37,721 bases of DNA from Vogesella urethralis. GTDB taxonomy: Bacteria; Pseudomonadota; Gammaproteobacteria; Burkholderiales; Chromobacteriaceae. Numbering within the stretch: the stretch's first letter is position 1; the number at the start of each line of letters is the position of its first letter. The stretch covers positions 1 through 37,721 of the forward strand of contig NZ_VMDW02000043.1 in NCBI RefSeq assembly GCF_007644045.2, written 5' to 3'. Positions 8,032 through 18,449 of this stretch are shown here, one piece after another. Position numbers and translations under genes: made by a program. A model generated the notes under the pieces. It did not search any database. It was given only the letters and a program-made list of their open reading frames with translations, and was not told the DNA's origin.

Positions 8032-9533
8032 ACAAGCAGCAATGCAAACTCGTCGCCCTGGTGGTGGCTGTGGCACTGGCAAGCGGCGGCGGGGGCTACT
8101 GGCTGGCCCGCCAAGGTCAGACCGAGCACACGGCAAGCCCTGCAGCCACGGCGGCCGACGCCACAGGCGGCAAAGTGTTGTACTGGTACGACCCGATGAT
8201 GCCGAACCAGCACTTCGACAAGCCGGGCAAGTCGCCGTTCATGGACATGCAACTGATACCCAAGTACGCCGACGAAGGGGGCGAGGCTGCCGGGGTCAAG
8301 ATCAACCCCGACGTGGTGCAGAACCTGGGTATTCGGCTCACCATGGTCGAATCCAAGACCCTGACGGAAGCGGTCGACGCGGTGGCGACCGTCGGGTTCA
8401 ACGAGCGGGAAGTCGCCGTCGTCCAGGCTCGTAGTGCCGGTTTCGTGCAAAGAGTGTATGCCCGAGCCACGGGCGATGTGGTTTCAGCCGGCGCCCCCAT
8501 CGCCGATCTGCTGGTGCCGGAGTGGGCTGGCGCCCAGCAGGAATATTTGGCCATGCGCAACACCGGCGACAAGGCGCTGGCCAATGCCGCCCGGGAGCGC
8601 CTGCGCCTCACCGGGATGCCGGAGTCGCTGATCAGCCGCGTCGAGCAAACCGGCACCCTTCACCCCATTGTCACCATTTCTACCCCGCTTGGCGGCGTCA
8701 TCCAGGAGCTGGACGTACGCAGTGGCATGACCGTCAGCATGGGCATGACGCTGGCCAGGGTCAACGGGCTGGGCAGCGTATGGCTGGAGGCGGCCGTCCC
8801 CGAAGCTCAGGCTGGTCGTGTCCGGACCGGACAGCCGTTGGTGGCGCAGTTGACGGCCTATCCCGGTGAGACGTTCAAGGGCAAGGTCATCGCGGTGCTG
8901 CCGCAAACCAATACCGATAGCCGGACCCTGCGCGTGCGCATCGAGTTGCCCAACCGGGATGGCCGGCTCAAGCCAGGCATGTTTGCCCAAGTGCGCGTCG
9001 AGGCGGGAACGGGTAAACCAGCAATCGTGGTGCCTTCCGAAGCCATCATTCGCACTGGTACGCGTGCGGTGGTACTCCTCGCCGCCGACGGCGGGCACTA
9101 CCAGCCGGTCGAGGTACAGATCGGCCGGGAGTCTGGCGGCAAGACCGTCGTGCTCAAGGGGCTGACGGAAGGGCAGAAGGTGGTCGCTTCCGGTCAGTTC
9201 CTGATTGACTCCGAAGCGAGCCTCAAGGGTGTGCTAGCACGGCTGGACGGAGGCGCGGCGTCCACCACGACAGCTCCTCAGCTATCCCGCGACAAAGCTG
9301 CCACGCTCAACCAGGCGATTGGCAAGGTGGAGGCCATCCAGGCCGGTGAGATCACCATTTCACACGGGCCGGTTGCCACACTCGGCTGGGGGGCGATGAC
9401 CATGACCTTCAAGCTCGCCAAACCCGAGCTAGCCGCCGGTCTGAAACCGGGTGACAGTGTCTCGTTCGGCTTCAGCCAGAACGGCAGTGACTACGTGGTG
9501 CAGCAACTCGGTAAGACCGGAGGTGGGCAATGA
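8028..9533 (+). CDS. cusB: CusB membrane-fusion protein with C-terminal CusF domain
   Basis: This periplasmic adaptor (501 residues) links CusA to CusC and passes Cu(I)/Ag(I) to the pump. An N-terminal anchor (residues 7-27) is followed by a heavy-metal-binding domain [14 protein letters not shown]...SPFMDMQL (residues about 49-81). Next come the barrel-sandwich/lipoyl and hairpin regions of RND adaptors. Residues about 427-501 form a complete CusF-like fold: ITISHGP with His446, then [10 protein letters not shown] with Trp454, Met457 and Met459, which are the Cu/Ag ligands of CusF. So the chaperone is fused to the adaptor, while a separate cusF also lies downstream. It overlaps cusC and cusA by 4 bases on each side. 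Confidence 0.95.
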   Translation: MNKQQCKLVALVVAVALASGGGGYWLARQGQTEHTASPAATAADATGGKVLYWYDPMMPNQHFDKPGKSPFMDMQLIPKYADEGGEAAGVKINPDVVQNLGIRLTMVESKTLTEAVDAVATVGFNEREVAVVQARSAGFVQRVYARATGDVVSAGAPIADLLVPEWAGAQQEYLAMRNTGDKALANAARERLRLTGMPESLISRVEQTGTLHPIVTISTPLGGVIQELDVRSGMTVSMGMTLARVNGLGSVWLEAAVPEAQAGRVRTGQPLVAQLTAYPGETFKGKVIAVLPQTNTDSRTLRVRIELPNRDGRLKPGMFAQVRVEAGTGKPAIVVPSEAIIRTGTRAVVLLAADGGHYQPVEVQIGRESGGKTVVLKGLTEGQKVVASGQFLIDSEASLKGVLARLDGGAASTTTAPQLSRDKAATLNQAIGKVEAIQAGEITISHGPVATLGWGAMTMTFKLAKPELAAGLKPGDSVSFGFSQNGSDYVVQQLGKTGGGQ

Positions 9534-12500
9534 TCGAGAAACTCATCCGCTGGTCGGTCGCCAACCGCTTCCTGGTGGTACTTGCCACGCTGTTCGTGGC
9601 GGTCTGGGGAGTGTGGGCGGTCAAAACCACCCCGCTTGATGCGCTGCCCGACCTGTCCGATGTGCAGGTCATCATCCGCACCAGCTACCCGGGGCAGGCG
9701 CCGCAGATCGTCGAGAACCAAGTGACTTATCCTCTGGCGACCACCATGCTGTCGGTACCGGGCGCCAAGACGGTGCGAGCCTACTCGTTCTTTGGCGACT
9801 CCTTCGTTTACGTGCTGTTCGAGGACGGTACTGATCTCTACTGGGCACGCTCGCGCGTACTGGAGTACCTGAACCAAGTGCAGGGCCGGCTGCCCGCCTC
9901 CGCCAAGGCCTCGCTGGGGCCGGACGCGACCGGTGTCGGCTGGGTGTATGAGTATGCGTTGGTAGACAAGAGCGGACAGCATGACCTCGCCCAGCTGCGC
10001 AGTCTGCAGGACTGGTTCCTCAAGTTCGAGCTGAAGAGCCTGCCCAACGTGTCCGAGGTGGCCACTGTTGGCGGCATGGTGAAGCAGTACCAAGTGGTAC
10101 TCGACCCGCTGAAGCTGTCGGCTTACCGCATCCCGCAAAGCAAGGTGGTCGCTGCGATTCAGCAAGCCAATCAGGAAACCGGTGGCTCGGTACTGGAGCT
10201 AGCCGAGACCGAGTACATGGTGCGTGCTTCTGGCTATCTGAAGACGCTGGATGACTTCCGCGCCATCCCGCTCACCACCTCGCAAGCCGGGGTGCCGGTG
10301 AAGCTGGGCGACGTCGCCACGGTCCAGCTCGGCCCGGAGATGCGGCGCGGCATCGGTGAGCTCAACGGCCAGGGCGAGACCGTCGGCGGGGTGGTGATCT
10401 TGCGCTCCGGCAAGAACGCGCACGAGACCATCGCGGCCGTCAAAGCCAAGCTGGCCGAACTCAAGTCCAGTCTGCCGGCTGGGGTGGAGATCGTGCCAAC
10501 CTATGACCGTAGCCAGTTGATTGACCGTGCCGTGGACAACCTCAAGGACAAGCTCATTGAGGAGTTCATCGTGGTGGCGGTGGTGTGTGCAGTGTTTCTG
10601 TGGCACCTGCGCTCAGCATTGGTAGCGATCGTATCGCTGCCGCTGGGCATCCTGATCGCCTTCATCGTGATGCGGGAGCAAGGCGTCAACGCCAACATCA
10701 TGTCGCTCGGCGGTATCGCCATTGCCATTGGTGCCATGGTCGATGCGGCCGTGGTGATGATTGAGAACGCGCACAAGCACATCGAAACCTGGCGGCACAA
10801 GCACCCGGGCGAAACGCTGGAGAGAGAAACACATTGGCGGGTGATGACCGAGGCGGCGGCCGAGGTCGGCCCGGCGCTGTTCTTCTCTCTACTGATCATC
10901 ACGTTGTCCTTCATCCCGGTGTTCACGCTGCAGGCGCAGGAGGGTCGACTGTTCGGGCCGCTGGCGTTCACCAAGACCTACGCCATGGCTGCGGCAGCCG
11001 GCTTGTCGGTGACGTTGATCCCGATCCTGATGGGCTACTGGATTCGCGGCCGCATCCCGGATGAACATCAGAACCCGCTCAATCGTTGGCTGATCCATTG
11101 CTATCGTCCCTTGCTGGATGCGGTGCTACGCCGGCCAAAGACGACGCTGGTCGTTGCGGGTCTGGCGTTGCTGACTACCCTGTGGCCCGTCAGCCGGCTC
11201 GGCGGAGAGTTCATGCCGCCGCTGGACGAGGGTGACCTGCTGTACATGCCGTCGGCGTTGCCTGGGCTCTCGGCAGCCAAGGCAGCCGAGTTGCTGCAGC
11301 AGACCGACCGGCTGATCAAGACCGTACCCGAGGTGGCAAGCGTGTTCGGCAAGGCGGGTCGCGCCGAGAGCGCCACCGATCCAGCGCCGATCGAGATGTT
11401 CGAGACCACCATCCAGTTCAAACCGCGCGCCGCATGGCGACCGGGCATGACCCCGGAAAAACTGGTCGACGAGTTGGACCGGGTGGTCAAAGTGCCGGGG
11501 TTGTCCAACATATGGGTACCGCCGATCCGCAACCGCATAGACATGCTGGCTACCGGCATCAAGAGCCCGATCGGGGTCAAGGTATCGGGTACTGATCTGG
11601 CGGCGATTGACCGGGTGGCACAACGCGTGGAACAGGTCGCCAAGGGCGTTCCCGGCGTCAGTTCCGCGCTGGCGGAACGGCTGACCGGTGGGCGCTACGT
11701 CGACGTTGATATCGATCGTGCCGCGGCGGCGCGTTACGGCCTCAACGTTGCCGACGTGCAGGCCGTGGTGTCGACGTCTATCGGTGGCGAAAACATCGGT
11801 GAAACCATTGAGGGACGGGCGCGCTACCCGATCAACGTGCGCTACCCACGCGAGATCCGTGACTCGTTGGAAGGATTGCGCAACCTGCCGATCCTGACTG
11901 AAATGGGGCAGCAGATCACACTGGGTGCTGTCGCTACCATCCGCATCAACGATGGCCCTCCAATGTTGAAAAGCGAGAACGCCCGCCCGTCGGGCTGGGT
12001 ATACGTCGACGTGCGTGGCCGAGATCTAGCCTCGGTCGTCGCTGAACTGCGTACCGACATCGCCAGACAGGTGAAGCTGGAACCTGGTATCAGCCTCGCC
12101 TACTCGGGGCAGTTCGAATATATGGAGCGCGCCAACGCCCGATTGAAGCTGGTGGTGCCGGCGACGCTGGTGATCATCTTCGTACTGCTCTATCTGACCT
12201 TCCGCCGACTGGACGAGGCCGCACTGATCATGGCGACCCTGCCGTTCGCTCTGGTAGGCGGGGTGTGGTTCCTGTACCTGGCGGGCTACAACCTGTCGGT
12301 AGCGACCGGCGTTGGCTTCATTGCGCTGGCCGGGGTGTCTGCGGAATTCGGGGTTGTGATGCTGCTGTACCTGAAACAGGCAGCGGCCGAGCGACAGGAG
12401 CATGGACTCATCTTGGATGTGCACATGCTCGATCAGGCGATCCGGCAGGGGGCGGTATTACGCGTGCGTCCCAAGGTGATGACAGTAGCGGTGATCCTGG

Positions 12501-12709
12501 CCGGCCTGCTGCCGATTCTGCTCGGCTCCGGCACTGGCTCCGAGGTGATGAGCCGCATTGCCGCGCCGATGGTTGGCGGCATGATCACCGCGCCACTGCT
12601 ATCAATGTTCGTGATTCCGGCCGCGTATCGCTTGATGAGGGCCAAAAAACAGCCATCTCAGGCACAGCCTGAATCAACCCGTATTCGCCAACCTATCCAG
12701 GAGAAATAA
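9530..12709 (+). CDS. cusA: CusA Cu(I)/Ag(I) RND efflux pump
   Basis: This 1059-residue inner-membrane proton-driven pump is the core of the tripartite exporter. The three methionines that bind Cu/Ag in E. coli CusA fall here at the same numbers: Met573 ([10 protein letters not shown]), Met623 (PIEMFETT) and Met672 ([12 protein letters not shown]). This is strong support for a monovalent-metal pump of the HME-RND class rather than CzcA. Family landmarks include [12 protein letters not shown] near the N-terminus, the proton-relay region with [14 protein letters not shown], and the conserved [20 protein letters not shown] near the end. It overlaps cusB and is two bases from cusF, so cusC-B-A-F form one operon. 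No frameshift or missing motif was seen. Confidence 0.97.
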   Translation: MIEKLIRWSVANRFLVVLATLFVAVWGVWAVKTTPLDALPDLSDVQVIIRTSYPGQAPQIVENQVTYPLATTMLSVPGAKTVRAYSFFGDSFVYVLFEDGTDLYWARSRVLEYLNQVQGRLPASAKASLGPDATGVGWVYEYALVDKSGQHDLAQLRSLQDWFLKFELKSLPNVSEVATVGGMVKQYQVVLDPLKLSAYRIPQSKVVAAIQQANQETGGSVLELAETEYMVRASGYLKTLDDFRAIPLTTSQAGVPVKLGDVATVQLGPEMRRGIGELNGQGETVGGVVILRSGKNAHETIAAVKAKLAELKSSLPAGVEIVPTYDRSQLIDRAVDNLKDKLIEEFIVVAVVCAVFLWHLRSALVAIVSLPLGILIAFIVMREQGVNANIMSLGGIAIAIGAMVDAAVVMIENAHKHIETWRHKHPGETLERETHWRVMTEAAAEVGPALFFSLLIITLSFIPVFTLQAQEGRLFGPLAFTKTYAMAAAAGLSVTLIPILMGYWIRGRIPDEHQNPLNRWLIHCYRPLLDAVLRRPKTTLVVAGLALLTTLWPVSRLGGEFMPPLDEGDLLYMPSALPGLSAAKAAELLQQTDRLIKTVPEVASVFGKAGRAESATDPAPIEMFETTIQFKPRAAWRPGMTPEKLVDELDRVVKVPGLSNIWVPPIRNRIDMLATGIKSPIGVKVSGTDLAAIDRVAQRVEQVAKGVPGVSSALAERLTGGRYVDVDIDRAAAARYGLNVADVQAVVSTSIGGENIGETIEGRARYPINVRYPREIRDSLEGLRNLPILTEMGQQITLGAVATIRINDGPPMLKSENARPSGWVYVDVRGRDLASVVAELRTDIARQVKLEPGISLAYSGQFEYMERANARLKLVVPATLVIIFVLLYLTFRRLDEAALIMATLPFALVGGVWFLYLAGYNLSVATGVGFIALAGVSAEFGVVMLLYLKQAAAERQEHGLILDVHMLDQAIRQGAVLRVRPKVMTVAVILAGLLPILLGSGTGSEVMSRIAAPMVGGMITAPLLSMFVIPAAYRLMRAKKQPSQAQPESTRIRQPIQEK

Positions 12710-12711
12710 AG

Positions 12712-13047
12712 ATGTCCAAGTTACTTTCTATGCTGTTTGCCGCAATGTTCGGCCTCGCCGTAGTGCTCCCTGCCCAGGCCGCCGAAATCGGCATCACAAG
12801 TACAGTGAAACCGACGGGTCAGCTGGCTCATGGAGAGGGGGTTATCAAAGCACTTGATGCCAAGGCTGGCATGGTGACGCTGTCGCATGGTCCGGTGCAG
12901 GAGCTGAATTGGCCCGCGATGACTATGGCGTTCAGGCTGGCCAAGCCGGAGTTGGCCAAGGGGCTCGCCGTTGGCAAGAAAGTGAAGTTCGAGTTTCAGG
13001 CTCAAGGGATGTCGGCGGTGATCACTAGCATTAAGATCATCGGCTAA
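12712..13047 (+). CDS. cusF: CusF periplasmic Cu(I)/Ag(I) metallochaperone
   Basis: This 111-residue protein has a signal peptide (residues 1-23, VLPAQAAE) and a small OB-fold. The metal site is complete: His59 in LSHGP, Trp67 in LNWPAMTMAF, and Met70 and Met72, matching CusF, where Trp covers the bound ion. It would hand periplasmic Cu(I)/Ag(I) to CusB. It starts two bases after cusA. Its core is closely similar to the CusF domain at the end of CusB (SHGPV...PAMTMAFRLAKPELAKGL versus [18 protein letters not shown]), which points to a duplication and fusion. Downstream, 13048-13220 holds only a poor stem-loop and no gene. Confidence 0.95.
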   Translation: MSKLLSMLFAAMFGLAVVLPAQAAEIGITSTVKPTGQLAHGEGVIKALDAKAGMVTLSHGPVQELNWPAMTMAFRLAKPELAKGLAVGKKVKFEFQAQGMSAVITSIKIIG

Positions 13048-13220
13048 AGCCTGTCTGGTGGGAATGGCCAGTGATGTCCATCCCCATTAACTCAGGAGTA
13101 TTGCGCCAGCATTTACATCACAGCACAAAGTAGTGCATTCGACAATCGTATTTTGAAAACTATTGCTGGACGTATAGTCGGAATCGTTCGGTACTGATCA
13201 ACAGTATTGGGGTCATTCAG

Positions 13221-13772
13221 TTGGAAGTGTTTTACGGAATAACCAGTCGATTTCGTTTTGGGTTAGTGAGCATGATCTTGTTATCCATGTGCTTGCCTAG
13301 CTTAGGAGCAAGCCATGTTGCGCCTATTACACCTGAGCAGGAGCCGCCAGCAGTAGAGGCCGGGGGGAGCTCTGACCTTGTCGGCGCCCTGCTATTACAA
13401 GCTATGAGCTTGACTGGCATCGCTTACCGTTTTGGCGGGAACTCCCCTGCTACTGGTTTCGACTGTAGTGGTTTGATCCGCTATGTGTTTTTAAAAGCAG
13501 TGGGCATGAATCTACCCAGGACGGCAGCAGAGCAGGCTCGCCAAGGACGATCAGTCGCGCGCAATGAATTGAAAGCCGGGGACATCGTGTTTTTTGATAC
13601 TCGTGGTTTCCGCTATTCCCATAGTGGAATTTATTTAGGGAACGGTAAATTTATTCATGCACCCCGTACGGGTAAGAATATCGGTATCAGTGATATGACT
13701 CTGCCGTATTGGGTAAAACGTTTCAATGGAGCTAGGCGTGTATTGACTCCTCCAAACGGTATACGTGACTAG
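13221..13772 (+). CDS. NlpC/P60-family peptidoglycan hydrolase
   Basis: This is a secreted cysteine peptidase-like protein (183 residues) expected to cut peptide links in murein. The NlpC/P60 domain spans about residues 55-175 with catalytic Cys82 in GFDCSGLIRYVF, His134 in SHSGIYLG and His146 in FIHAP. The N-terminus has basic residues then a hydrophobic run ending PSLGASHVA, a signal peptide. The start is uncertain: TTG at 13221 has GGGG at 9 bases; GTG at 13227 and ATG at 13272 are in frame, the last leaving no basic residues before the hydrophobic run. No metal-binding feature is seen. Such enzymes help open the wall for envelope machines, so a role with the Cus pump is possible but unproven. 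Confidence 0.85.
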   Translation: MEVFYGITSRFRFGLVSMILLSMCLPSLGASHVAPITPEQEPPAVEAGGSSDLVGALLLQAMSLTGIAYRFGGNSPATGFDCSGLIRYVFLKAVGMNLPRTAAEQARQGRSVARNELKAGDIVFFDTRGFRYSHSGIYLGNGKFIHAPRTGKNIGISDMTLPYWVKRFNGARRVLTPPNGIRD

Positions 13773-13894
13773 CACCGTCAAGAAGTTGTGCCCATCGACC
13801 GACATTCCGGTTACATCGGAAGGCTGTCGTAAGCTGCGAGGCTGCAAAATAGTCCCTCGCTTTTTGTGCCAAGGACATCAACCTACTGTTGTTG

Positions 13895-13906
13895 TGATGT
13901 ACATCA
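13895..13906. promoter_or_regulatory. 12-bp perfect palindrome upstream of the second Cys leader-like gene
   Basis: TGATGTACATCA is fully self-complementary and lies 66 bases before the ATG at 13972, a good place for an operator. No regulator is assigned; it is unlike the CueR, CadR or CopR sites in this window. Confidence 0.3.
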
Positions 13907-13971
13907 AATCAATTACGCTTTCATGCCATGGGCGCATGCATGGGCAAGTAGACGGTGCTATGGTAATAGCC

Positions 13972-14340
13972 ATGAAGACCCTTTGCCGCATTTTCATCAT
14001 GGTCCTGCTGATGCTGCCTGCACTTAATGTGCTGGCGGCAGATGTTGATGCGATAGTACTGAATAGCGCGGTGCAAGTAACTGATTGCATGGCAATGCAA
14101 AAAGTCGCATGCCATGAAGACAAGGCGTCTAAGCCAGCCGACAAGATGGCTATGGTGAAACACCACGGCTTGCTTTGTTCTTCACTGAGCTGTAGCCCAC
14201 TTTGTGCTCCTTCCTTGCTTGGGCATGAGTCTTTGATTGTCGCTGCGATACAGGTGTCTGGCCCCATGTTGCCGACGCAGCCGGCCAGACTTTCCAGCAT
14301 CGTCATCACCCCTCCGCATCGTCCTCCCTTGCTGGTTTGA
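13972..14340 (+). CDS. Small Cys-rich secreted protein, leader-like
   Basis: This 122-residue protein has a signal peptide (MKTLCRIFIMVLLMLPALNVLAADV). The mature part carries DCMAMQKVACHED, a His pair (VKHHG) and a Cys cluster LLCSSLSCSPLCAPS. It ends in the Pro-rich tail SIVITPPHRPPLLV. An in-frame ATG at 13960 adds four residues and cannot be excluded. Longer readings start in the preceding gene and lack a signal. It resembles the products at 2530 and 6328 in plan: signal, Cys cluster, RPP near the stop. It lies 77 bases upstream of the DUF411 gene, with a stem-loop between. A periplasmic metal-binding or CruR-like leader role is inferred; it is not recognised as a named family. Confidence 0.65.
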   Translation: MKTLCRIFIMVLLMLPALNVLAADVDAIVLNSAVQVTDCMAMQKVACHEDKASKPADKMAMVKHHGLLCSSLSCSPLCAPSLLGHESLIVAAIQVSGPMLPTQPARLSSIVITPPHRPPLLV

Positions 14341-14353
14341 CCCTCTGCTATCG

Positions 14354-14382
14354 CAGCCTGCGGCATGTTTCGCAGCAGGCTG
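14354..14382 (+). promoter_or_regulatory. Stem-loop between Cys leader-like gene and DUF411 gene
   Basis: CAGCCTGC and GCAGGCTG form an 8-bp stem with a 13-base loop, 14 bases after the upstream stop and followed by GCTTTGAG. It could be an attenuator that reduces read-through into the DUF411 gene. Confidence 0.4.
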
Positions 14383-14417
14383 GCTTTGAGTCGAACACCA
14401 TCAAGTAGGAGGCAATT

Positions 14418-14855
14418 ATGTCTTTACTTCGTACCGTGGTACTTGCCAGCCTGTTAGGTGTAGCAAGTGCGCCGGCCCTGGCTGCTATTTCCGCCACTGT
14501 CTACAAAAGTCCCTCTTGCGGCTGCTGCGAGGCGTATATCGCCTACCTGAAACAAAACGGCTTCCAGGTAACCGCTGTTAACCGTAACGATATGCCACAA
14601 CTCAAACAGCAGTTTGGCGTGATTCCCGGCATGGAAAGCTGCCATACCACGCGTATCGCCGGCTACAGCCTGGAAGGTCATGTGCCGGTGGCCGCTATCC
14701 GCAAGCTGCTTGCCAGTAAGCCTCAATTGGTAGGGCTGGCGGTGCCTGGTATGCCGGCTAACAGCCCCGGCATGGGGCCCGAAAAGCCGGGCAGTCTGGC
14801 GGTCTACAGCATGGCTCGCAGCCCACAGACCAGCACGTTGTACGGTGACTTCTAA
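14418..14855 (+). CDS. DUF411 metal-binding protein (CopG-like)
   Basis: This 145-residue exported protein has a signal peptide (residues 1-23, APALAAIS) and the DUF411 core. The motif YKSPSCGCCEAYIAYL supplies Cys34, Cys36 and Cys37, and a further Cys/His pair occurs in GMESCHTTRIAGYSLEGHVP, the family signature. DUF411 proteins occur in copper and silver clusters of Proteobacteria, and some are called CopG; the fold is thioredoxin-like. A good Shine-Dalgarno (AGGAGG) precedes the ATG. It heads a set with the Met-rich protein and multicopper oxidase downstream. A periplasmic Cu(I) binding or redox role is likely; the reaction is not known to me. Confidence 0.9.
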   Translation: MSLLRTVVLASLLGVASAPALAAISATVYKSPSCGCCEAYIAYLKQNGFQVTAVNRNDMPQLKQQFGVIPGMESCHTTRIAGYSLEGHVPVAAIRKLLASKPQLVGLAVPGMPANSPGMGPEKPGSLAVYSMARSPQTSTLYGDF

Positions 14856-14976
14856 CTGACATTCACGTTGTTTGATAGAGACGAGGGGGCCCCTCGATGG
14901 TTGAACCTTGCCTTGCGCTTTGGCCAACCCTCATCAAAGGGACCCTCGTGCCTGGCTAACCGAATTGGATACCAAC

Positions 14977-15411
14977 ATGACTTCACTGATGAAATTACTG
15001 ATTGCTACGGCATTAACCGTTTCTGTCGTAACTGTAAGGGCCAATGAAGCCCATCATGCCGATACCTCGGCCCCATCCGCCGTACTCAAGTCGGCTCCTG
15101 CTGCTAGTAAGGCCAGGACCAATAAAACGATGGATGCACAGATGAAGAAGATGCAGGCGGCACACGACAGGATGTTGGCCGCAAAAACGCCGGAAGAGCG
15201 CCAAGCCGCGATGCAGGTTGCCATGCAGACGATGAAAGATGGCATGGCCATGATGAAGAAGATGCGGATGGATGGTTGCCAACAACGCGGCAGGACTACC
15301 GGCAGTCGTGCCGACGGCATGGGCATGCATGGGGACGGTCAGATGATGGACATGATGATGAAGATGATGGATCAGCAGTCGTCCATGATGTCGATGCCAA
15401 TGGCCCAGTAA
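14977..15411 (+). CDS. Met-rich periplasmic copper-binding protein
   Basis: This 144-residue exported protein has a signal peptide (about residues 1-22, VVTVRANEA). Its mature part is helical and Met-rich: MDAQMKKMQAAHDRML, AMQVAMQTMKDGMAMMKKMRMDG, then a run ending DMMMKMMDQQSSMMSMPMAQ. The spacing of Met residues suits Cu(I) or Ag(I) binding. It is a paralogue of the protein at 24146-24517, sharing the core M-x-x-HD-x-M-x-AAKTP-x-ERQ. The ATG at 14977 is taken for its signal peptide; ATG 14989 is an alternative. It sits 11 bases before the multicopper oxidase gene, so the two are probably co-translated. It may deliver or store Cu(I) for that oxidase. Confidence 0.8.
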   Translation: MTSLMKLLIATALTVSVVTVRANEAHHADTSAPSAVLKSAPAASKARTNKTMDAQMKKMQAAHDRMLAAKTPEERQAAMQVAMQTMKDGMAMMKKMRMDGCQQRGRTTGSRADGMGMHGDGQMMDMMMKMMDQQSSMMSMPMAQ

Positions 15412-15422
15412 GGAGAATCAAC

Positions 15423-16895
15423 ATGCAAAGACGAACTTTCCTGCAAGGTATGCTGTTGGCTGGCGCTGGCGGCTTTTCGCTCAAGGCACTGGCTGGAACA
15501 ATGCCTTTGGCACCTGCCGGTATGGCGTTGCTGAACCCAGCGTTGCTGCCGTCGGGGGCCGATCTACAAGCACTGCCCAGACTGGCCAACCAAAGTACCG
15601 AAGCCGGCATGTTCCGTGCCACGCTGACGGCGGCTCCGGTGAGTGTGCCTCTGCTTAAGACTGGGCCAACCGAATTTTGGGCCTATAACAATACGCTGCC
15701 CGGCCCATTGATCGAGGTACGCGAAGGCGACACGGTAGAAATCACGTTGATTAACCGCCTGTCTCAACCCACCACGATTCACTGGCATGGGTTGCCAGTA
15801 GCACCGGAGCAGGATGGTAATCCACAGCAGCCGGTGTTGCCTGGACAGCAGCACACTTACCGCTTCACTCTGCCAGTAGGTAGTGCTGGCACCTATTGGT
15901 ATCACCCCCACCCACATGAAGTTACCGCCGAGCAGGCATTCCGTGGCCTGGCTGGCGGATTCATTGTCCTGGCCAAGGATGACCCGCTAGCGGGCATACC
16001 TGAGCGGCATCTGATTCTGTCTGATCTGAAGCTCGACCAGTCGGGTTTCATTGCACTCAATGACAGTAACGACTGGATGAACGGGCGCGAGGGGCAGTTC
16101 GTGCTGGTGAATGCACAGCAGCGGCCAAACTTGCGTTTCGCTGCGCAAGGTCGTGAGCGCTGGCGGGTGTGGAATGCCTGCAGTGCGCGTTACTTGCGCT
16201 TGCAGCTGCCTGGCAGCCAGTTCACCTTGGTTGGTACCGATGGCGGCTTAATTGAAAAGCCTGTTCAGGGGTTGAACGAATACCTGCTGGCGCCAGGTCA
16301 GCGGGCCGAGCTGGTGGTGGATGCTGGCCGTCGGCACGACACTGCCACGTTGACGGGGGCCATTTACGATCGCGGCAAAATGGGCAAAGTCGCTCCCGAG
16401 CAGGCGATTGCCATCCTGAATGTGGATTTCTCCGCGGTTGCCAACAGCGAGTTGGCCGCATTGCCCTCCCAACTGACCACAATTGCCGACCTGGGGGCTC
16501 CGGTCGCCCGCAAGCAAGTGGTGTTCTCCGAGCAGATGACCATGGACAACGGCCAGCATGGCATGCAGTTCCTGGTGAATGGTCGGCAGTACGACATGAA
16601 TCGTATCGATCTGACTAGCCGGGTAAACGAGGTCGAGCTCTGGGAAATCGTCAACCAGTCGGATATGGATCACCCGTTCCACTTGCACGGCACTCAGTTC
16701 CAGGTGCAATCCCGCGAAATAGATGGCGTGATAACGCCCGAACCTTTCAAAGCTTGGCGGGATACTGTCAACCTGCGTTCCGGTGAAACGGTACGGATCA
16801 AGACGGTGCAGCACTGGCCCGGCATCCGCATGTTCCACTGCCACATTCTGGAACATGAGGCTGCCGGCATGATGGGGCAACTGAAGGTTATCTGA
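15423..16895 (+). CDS. Tat-exported multicopper oxidase, CueO-like
   Basis: This 490-residue periplasmic oxidase would convert Cu(I) to the less toxic Cu(II). It begins with a Tat signal (MQRRTFLQGMLLAGAGGFSL), which suits export of a folded copper enzyme. The four copper-ligand stretches are all present: TIHWHGLPV, YWYHPHPHEV, HPFHLHGTQFQV and MFHCHILEHEAAGMM, the last with the type 1 Cys and axial Met. The Met-rich insert of E. coli CueO is not obvious, but a Met-rich partner lies immediately upstream. The ATG has a good AAGGAG; the reading upstream of it is inside the Met-rich gene. CueO and CopA/PcoA-type oxidases are not cleanly separated by eye. Confidence 0.93.
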   Translation: MQRRTFLQGMLLAGAGGFSLKALAGTMPLAPAGMALLNPALLPSGADLQALPRLANQSTEAGMFRATLTAAPVSVPLLKTGPTEFWAYNNTLPGPLIEVREGDTVEITLINRLSQPTTIHWHGLPVAPEQDGNPQQPVLPGQQHTYRFTLPVGSAGTYWYHPHPHEVTAEQAFRGLAGGFIVLAKDDPLAGIPERHLILSDLKLDQSGFIALNDSNDWMNGREGQFVLVNAQQRPNLRFAAQGRERWRVWNACSARYLRLQLPGSQFTLVGTDGGLIEKPVQGLNEYLLAPGQRAELVVDAGRRHDTATLTGAIYDRGKMGKVAPEQAIAILNVDFSAVANSELAALPSQLTTIADLGAPVARKQVVFSEQMTMDNGQHGMQFLVNGRQYDMNRIDLTSRVNEVELWEIVNQSDMDHPFHLHGTQFQVQSREIDGVITPEPFKAWRDTVNLRSGETVRIKTVQHWPGIRMFHCHILEHEAAGMMGQLKVI

Positions 16896-16929
16896 GTCAT
16901 AAGCCGGCCAGTGAGCTGGTAGCTTTTCT

Positions 16930-16959
16930 ACCTTGTCCGGGCATCCGCCTGGGCAAGGT
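16930..16959. terminator. Stem-loop between convergent genes
   Basis: ACCTTGTCCGGGC pairs with GCCTGGGCAAGGT (11 of 13 plain pairs, the others wobble-like or mismatched) around a 4-base loop. It lies 35 bases after the multicopper oxidase stop and 105 bases beyond the convergent kinase stop. No U-run follows on either strand, so termination strength is uncertain. Confidence 0.45.
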
Positions 16960-17063
16960 CCATACACTCGTTATCAGTAAAGGCTGGGGGAGGGGCGGCA
17001 CTTAAGCTGCCTACTCTCTCAGGCGTGGGTGGCGTGGTGGTCCTCGGCAAGATAGAGGGGTGA

Positions 17064-18449
17064 TCAGCCATCTGCCGTGGCACTAGCGGGAAACTGTAGT
17101 GTAAAACAAGTCCATCCGTCGGCAGACGTGACATCAATACCCCCCCCATGCACTTCGGCAATTGAGCGGGTGATGGCCAATCCCAGCCCAGCCCCGTCAG
17201 ACTCTGCAACTACACGAGCAGAGTCTGCCCGGAAGAAGCGGTCGAACAACCGTGGCAATTGCGTGGCAGGAATGGTGGGGCCGGGGTTGCTGATACTGAC
17301 GGTGGTTCCTTGCTGATCCTGCTGAATAAGAATACTAACCACACTATCAGTCGGTGTGTAACGCAGTGCATTGGACAGTAGATTGCTGAGGGCTCGGCGC
17401 AACATCAAGCGATCGCCCCAAATGATGCCATGACCGGTTTGCTGTAAACGGATGTTTTTCTCTTCCGCCAGTGCCTCATAAAACTCCAGCAACGCCGCCA
17501 CTTCATCCTCGATGGTAATCCGCTCCCGGCTTGGCAGTACCAGACCATGCTCGGCCTTGGCCAGAAACAACATGTCAGACACCATACGGGCCAAACGCTG
17601 AAATTCCTCGGCATTCGATGCCAAAATGTCGCGGTACTCAGCCGCAGAGCGTGGCATGGAAATAGCTACTTGTGTTTCGGTGAGCAAGTTGCTGATGGGG
17701 GTACGCAACTCGTGCGCAAGGTCGGATGAAAATTCCGACAGCTTGCGAAATTCCCCCTGTAGTCGGCGAAGCATGGCATTCAGGGACTCTGCTAGATCTG
17801 CCATTTCCACCGGTACAGACTCTACTGGCATTTGGGCTTCCAAGCGCTGGCCAGTGATTGCCTGTGCCCTCGCTTTCATGGCACGCAACGGTGCTAAGCC
17901 ATTGTGTGCCACCCACCAAGCTAACAAGCCTCCAACTAGTGCCGACAGTAAGATATACACAGCCAGTGATTGACCAATCATGCCAATGAAATGTTGGTGT
18001 CGTCGGGTATCAATTGCTGCGCAGATAGTCAACGTCGTGCTATCAGTATCGGAGAGCTGCCCACTGCCACACATACCGTGATAGTCAATGCCGCTATGCC
18101 GCCAACTTACCATCTGTTGGCTTGTATTGGTGCCTGGAGACGGAAAGTGAAATGCTGCGGGCGATTGGGAGGCGTAAACAGGATAGTCCAGTCTTTGTAG
18201 TTGGACATAAAGGTCACGGTGATTGTGTACCACATCATCCAGCCGAGAGGCCAAGGCGGGAATGCTGGATGATGTGCTCATCACTTCGCGGATCAATCCT
18301 AGTTTATCGCGCAGATCATCAGCATCCTGTTCCGCAAAATGCTGGTCGATCATCACGCTGACCAATATACCGAGACCTGCCAATAACAGTACTGACACTG
18401 CGGCATAGAACATAGTCAGTCGTGTCGTCAGCGAAAACCTTCGCTTCAC
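17064..18449 (-). CDS. Copper-sensing histidine kinase, CusS/CopS-type (copy 1)
   Basis: This 461-residue inner-membrane kinase has two membrane spans (about residues 11-35 and 161-181) enclosing a periplasmic sensor region. That region contains [12 protein letters not shown] and a DYHGMCGSG stretch, likely metal ligands. A HAMP domain follows, then the H-box with His246 in [13 protein letters not shown], and the ATP-binding G box [13 protein letters not shown]. It overlaps the response-regulator gene by 4 bases (ATGA). A second kinase of the same length and plan lies at 30543-31928. The two proteins are highly similar, but the DNA of this copy is clearly less GC-rich. The partner gene upstream has lost its 5' end and promoter, so expression of this kinase is in doubt. 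Confidence 0.92.
   Translation of the reverse strand: MKRRFSLTTRLTMFYAAVSVLLLAGLGILVSVMIDQHFAEQDADDLRDKLGLIREVMSTSSSIPALASRLDDVVHNHRDLYVQLQRLDYPVYASQSPAAFHFPSPGTNTSQQMVSWRHSGIDYHGMCGSGQLSDTDSTTLTICAAIDTRRHQHFIGMIGQSLAVYILLSALVGGLLAWWVAHNGLAPLRAMKARAQAITGQRLEAQMPVESVPVEMADLAESLNAMLRRLQGEFRKLSEFSSDLAHELRTPISNLLTETQVAISMPRSAAEYRDILASNAEEFQRLARMVSDMLFLAKAEHGLVLPSRERITIEDEVAALLEFYEALAEEKNIRLQQTGHGIIWGDRLMLRRALSNLLSNALRYTPTDSVVSILIQQDQQGTTVSISNPGPTIPATQLPRLFDRFFRADSARVVAESDGAGLGLAITRSIAEVHGGGIDVTSADGWTCFTLQFPASATADG

Noticed and set aside
9491-10165. 224-codon minus-strand reading antisense to cusA
   Set aside because: Shadow frame of a GC-rich gene; product has no family features.
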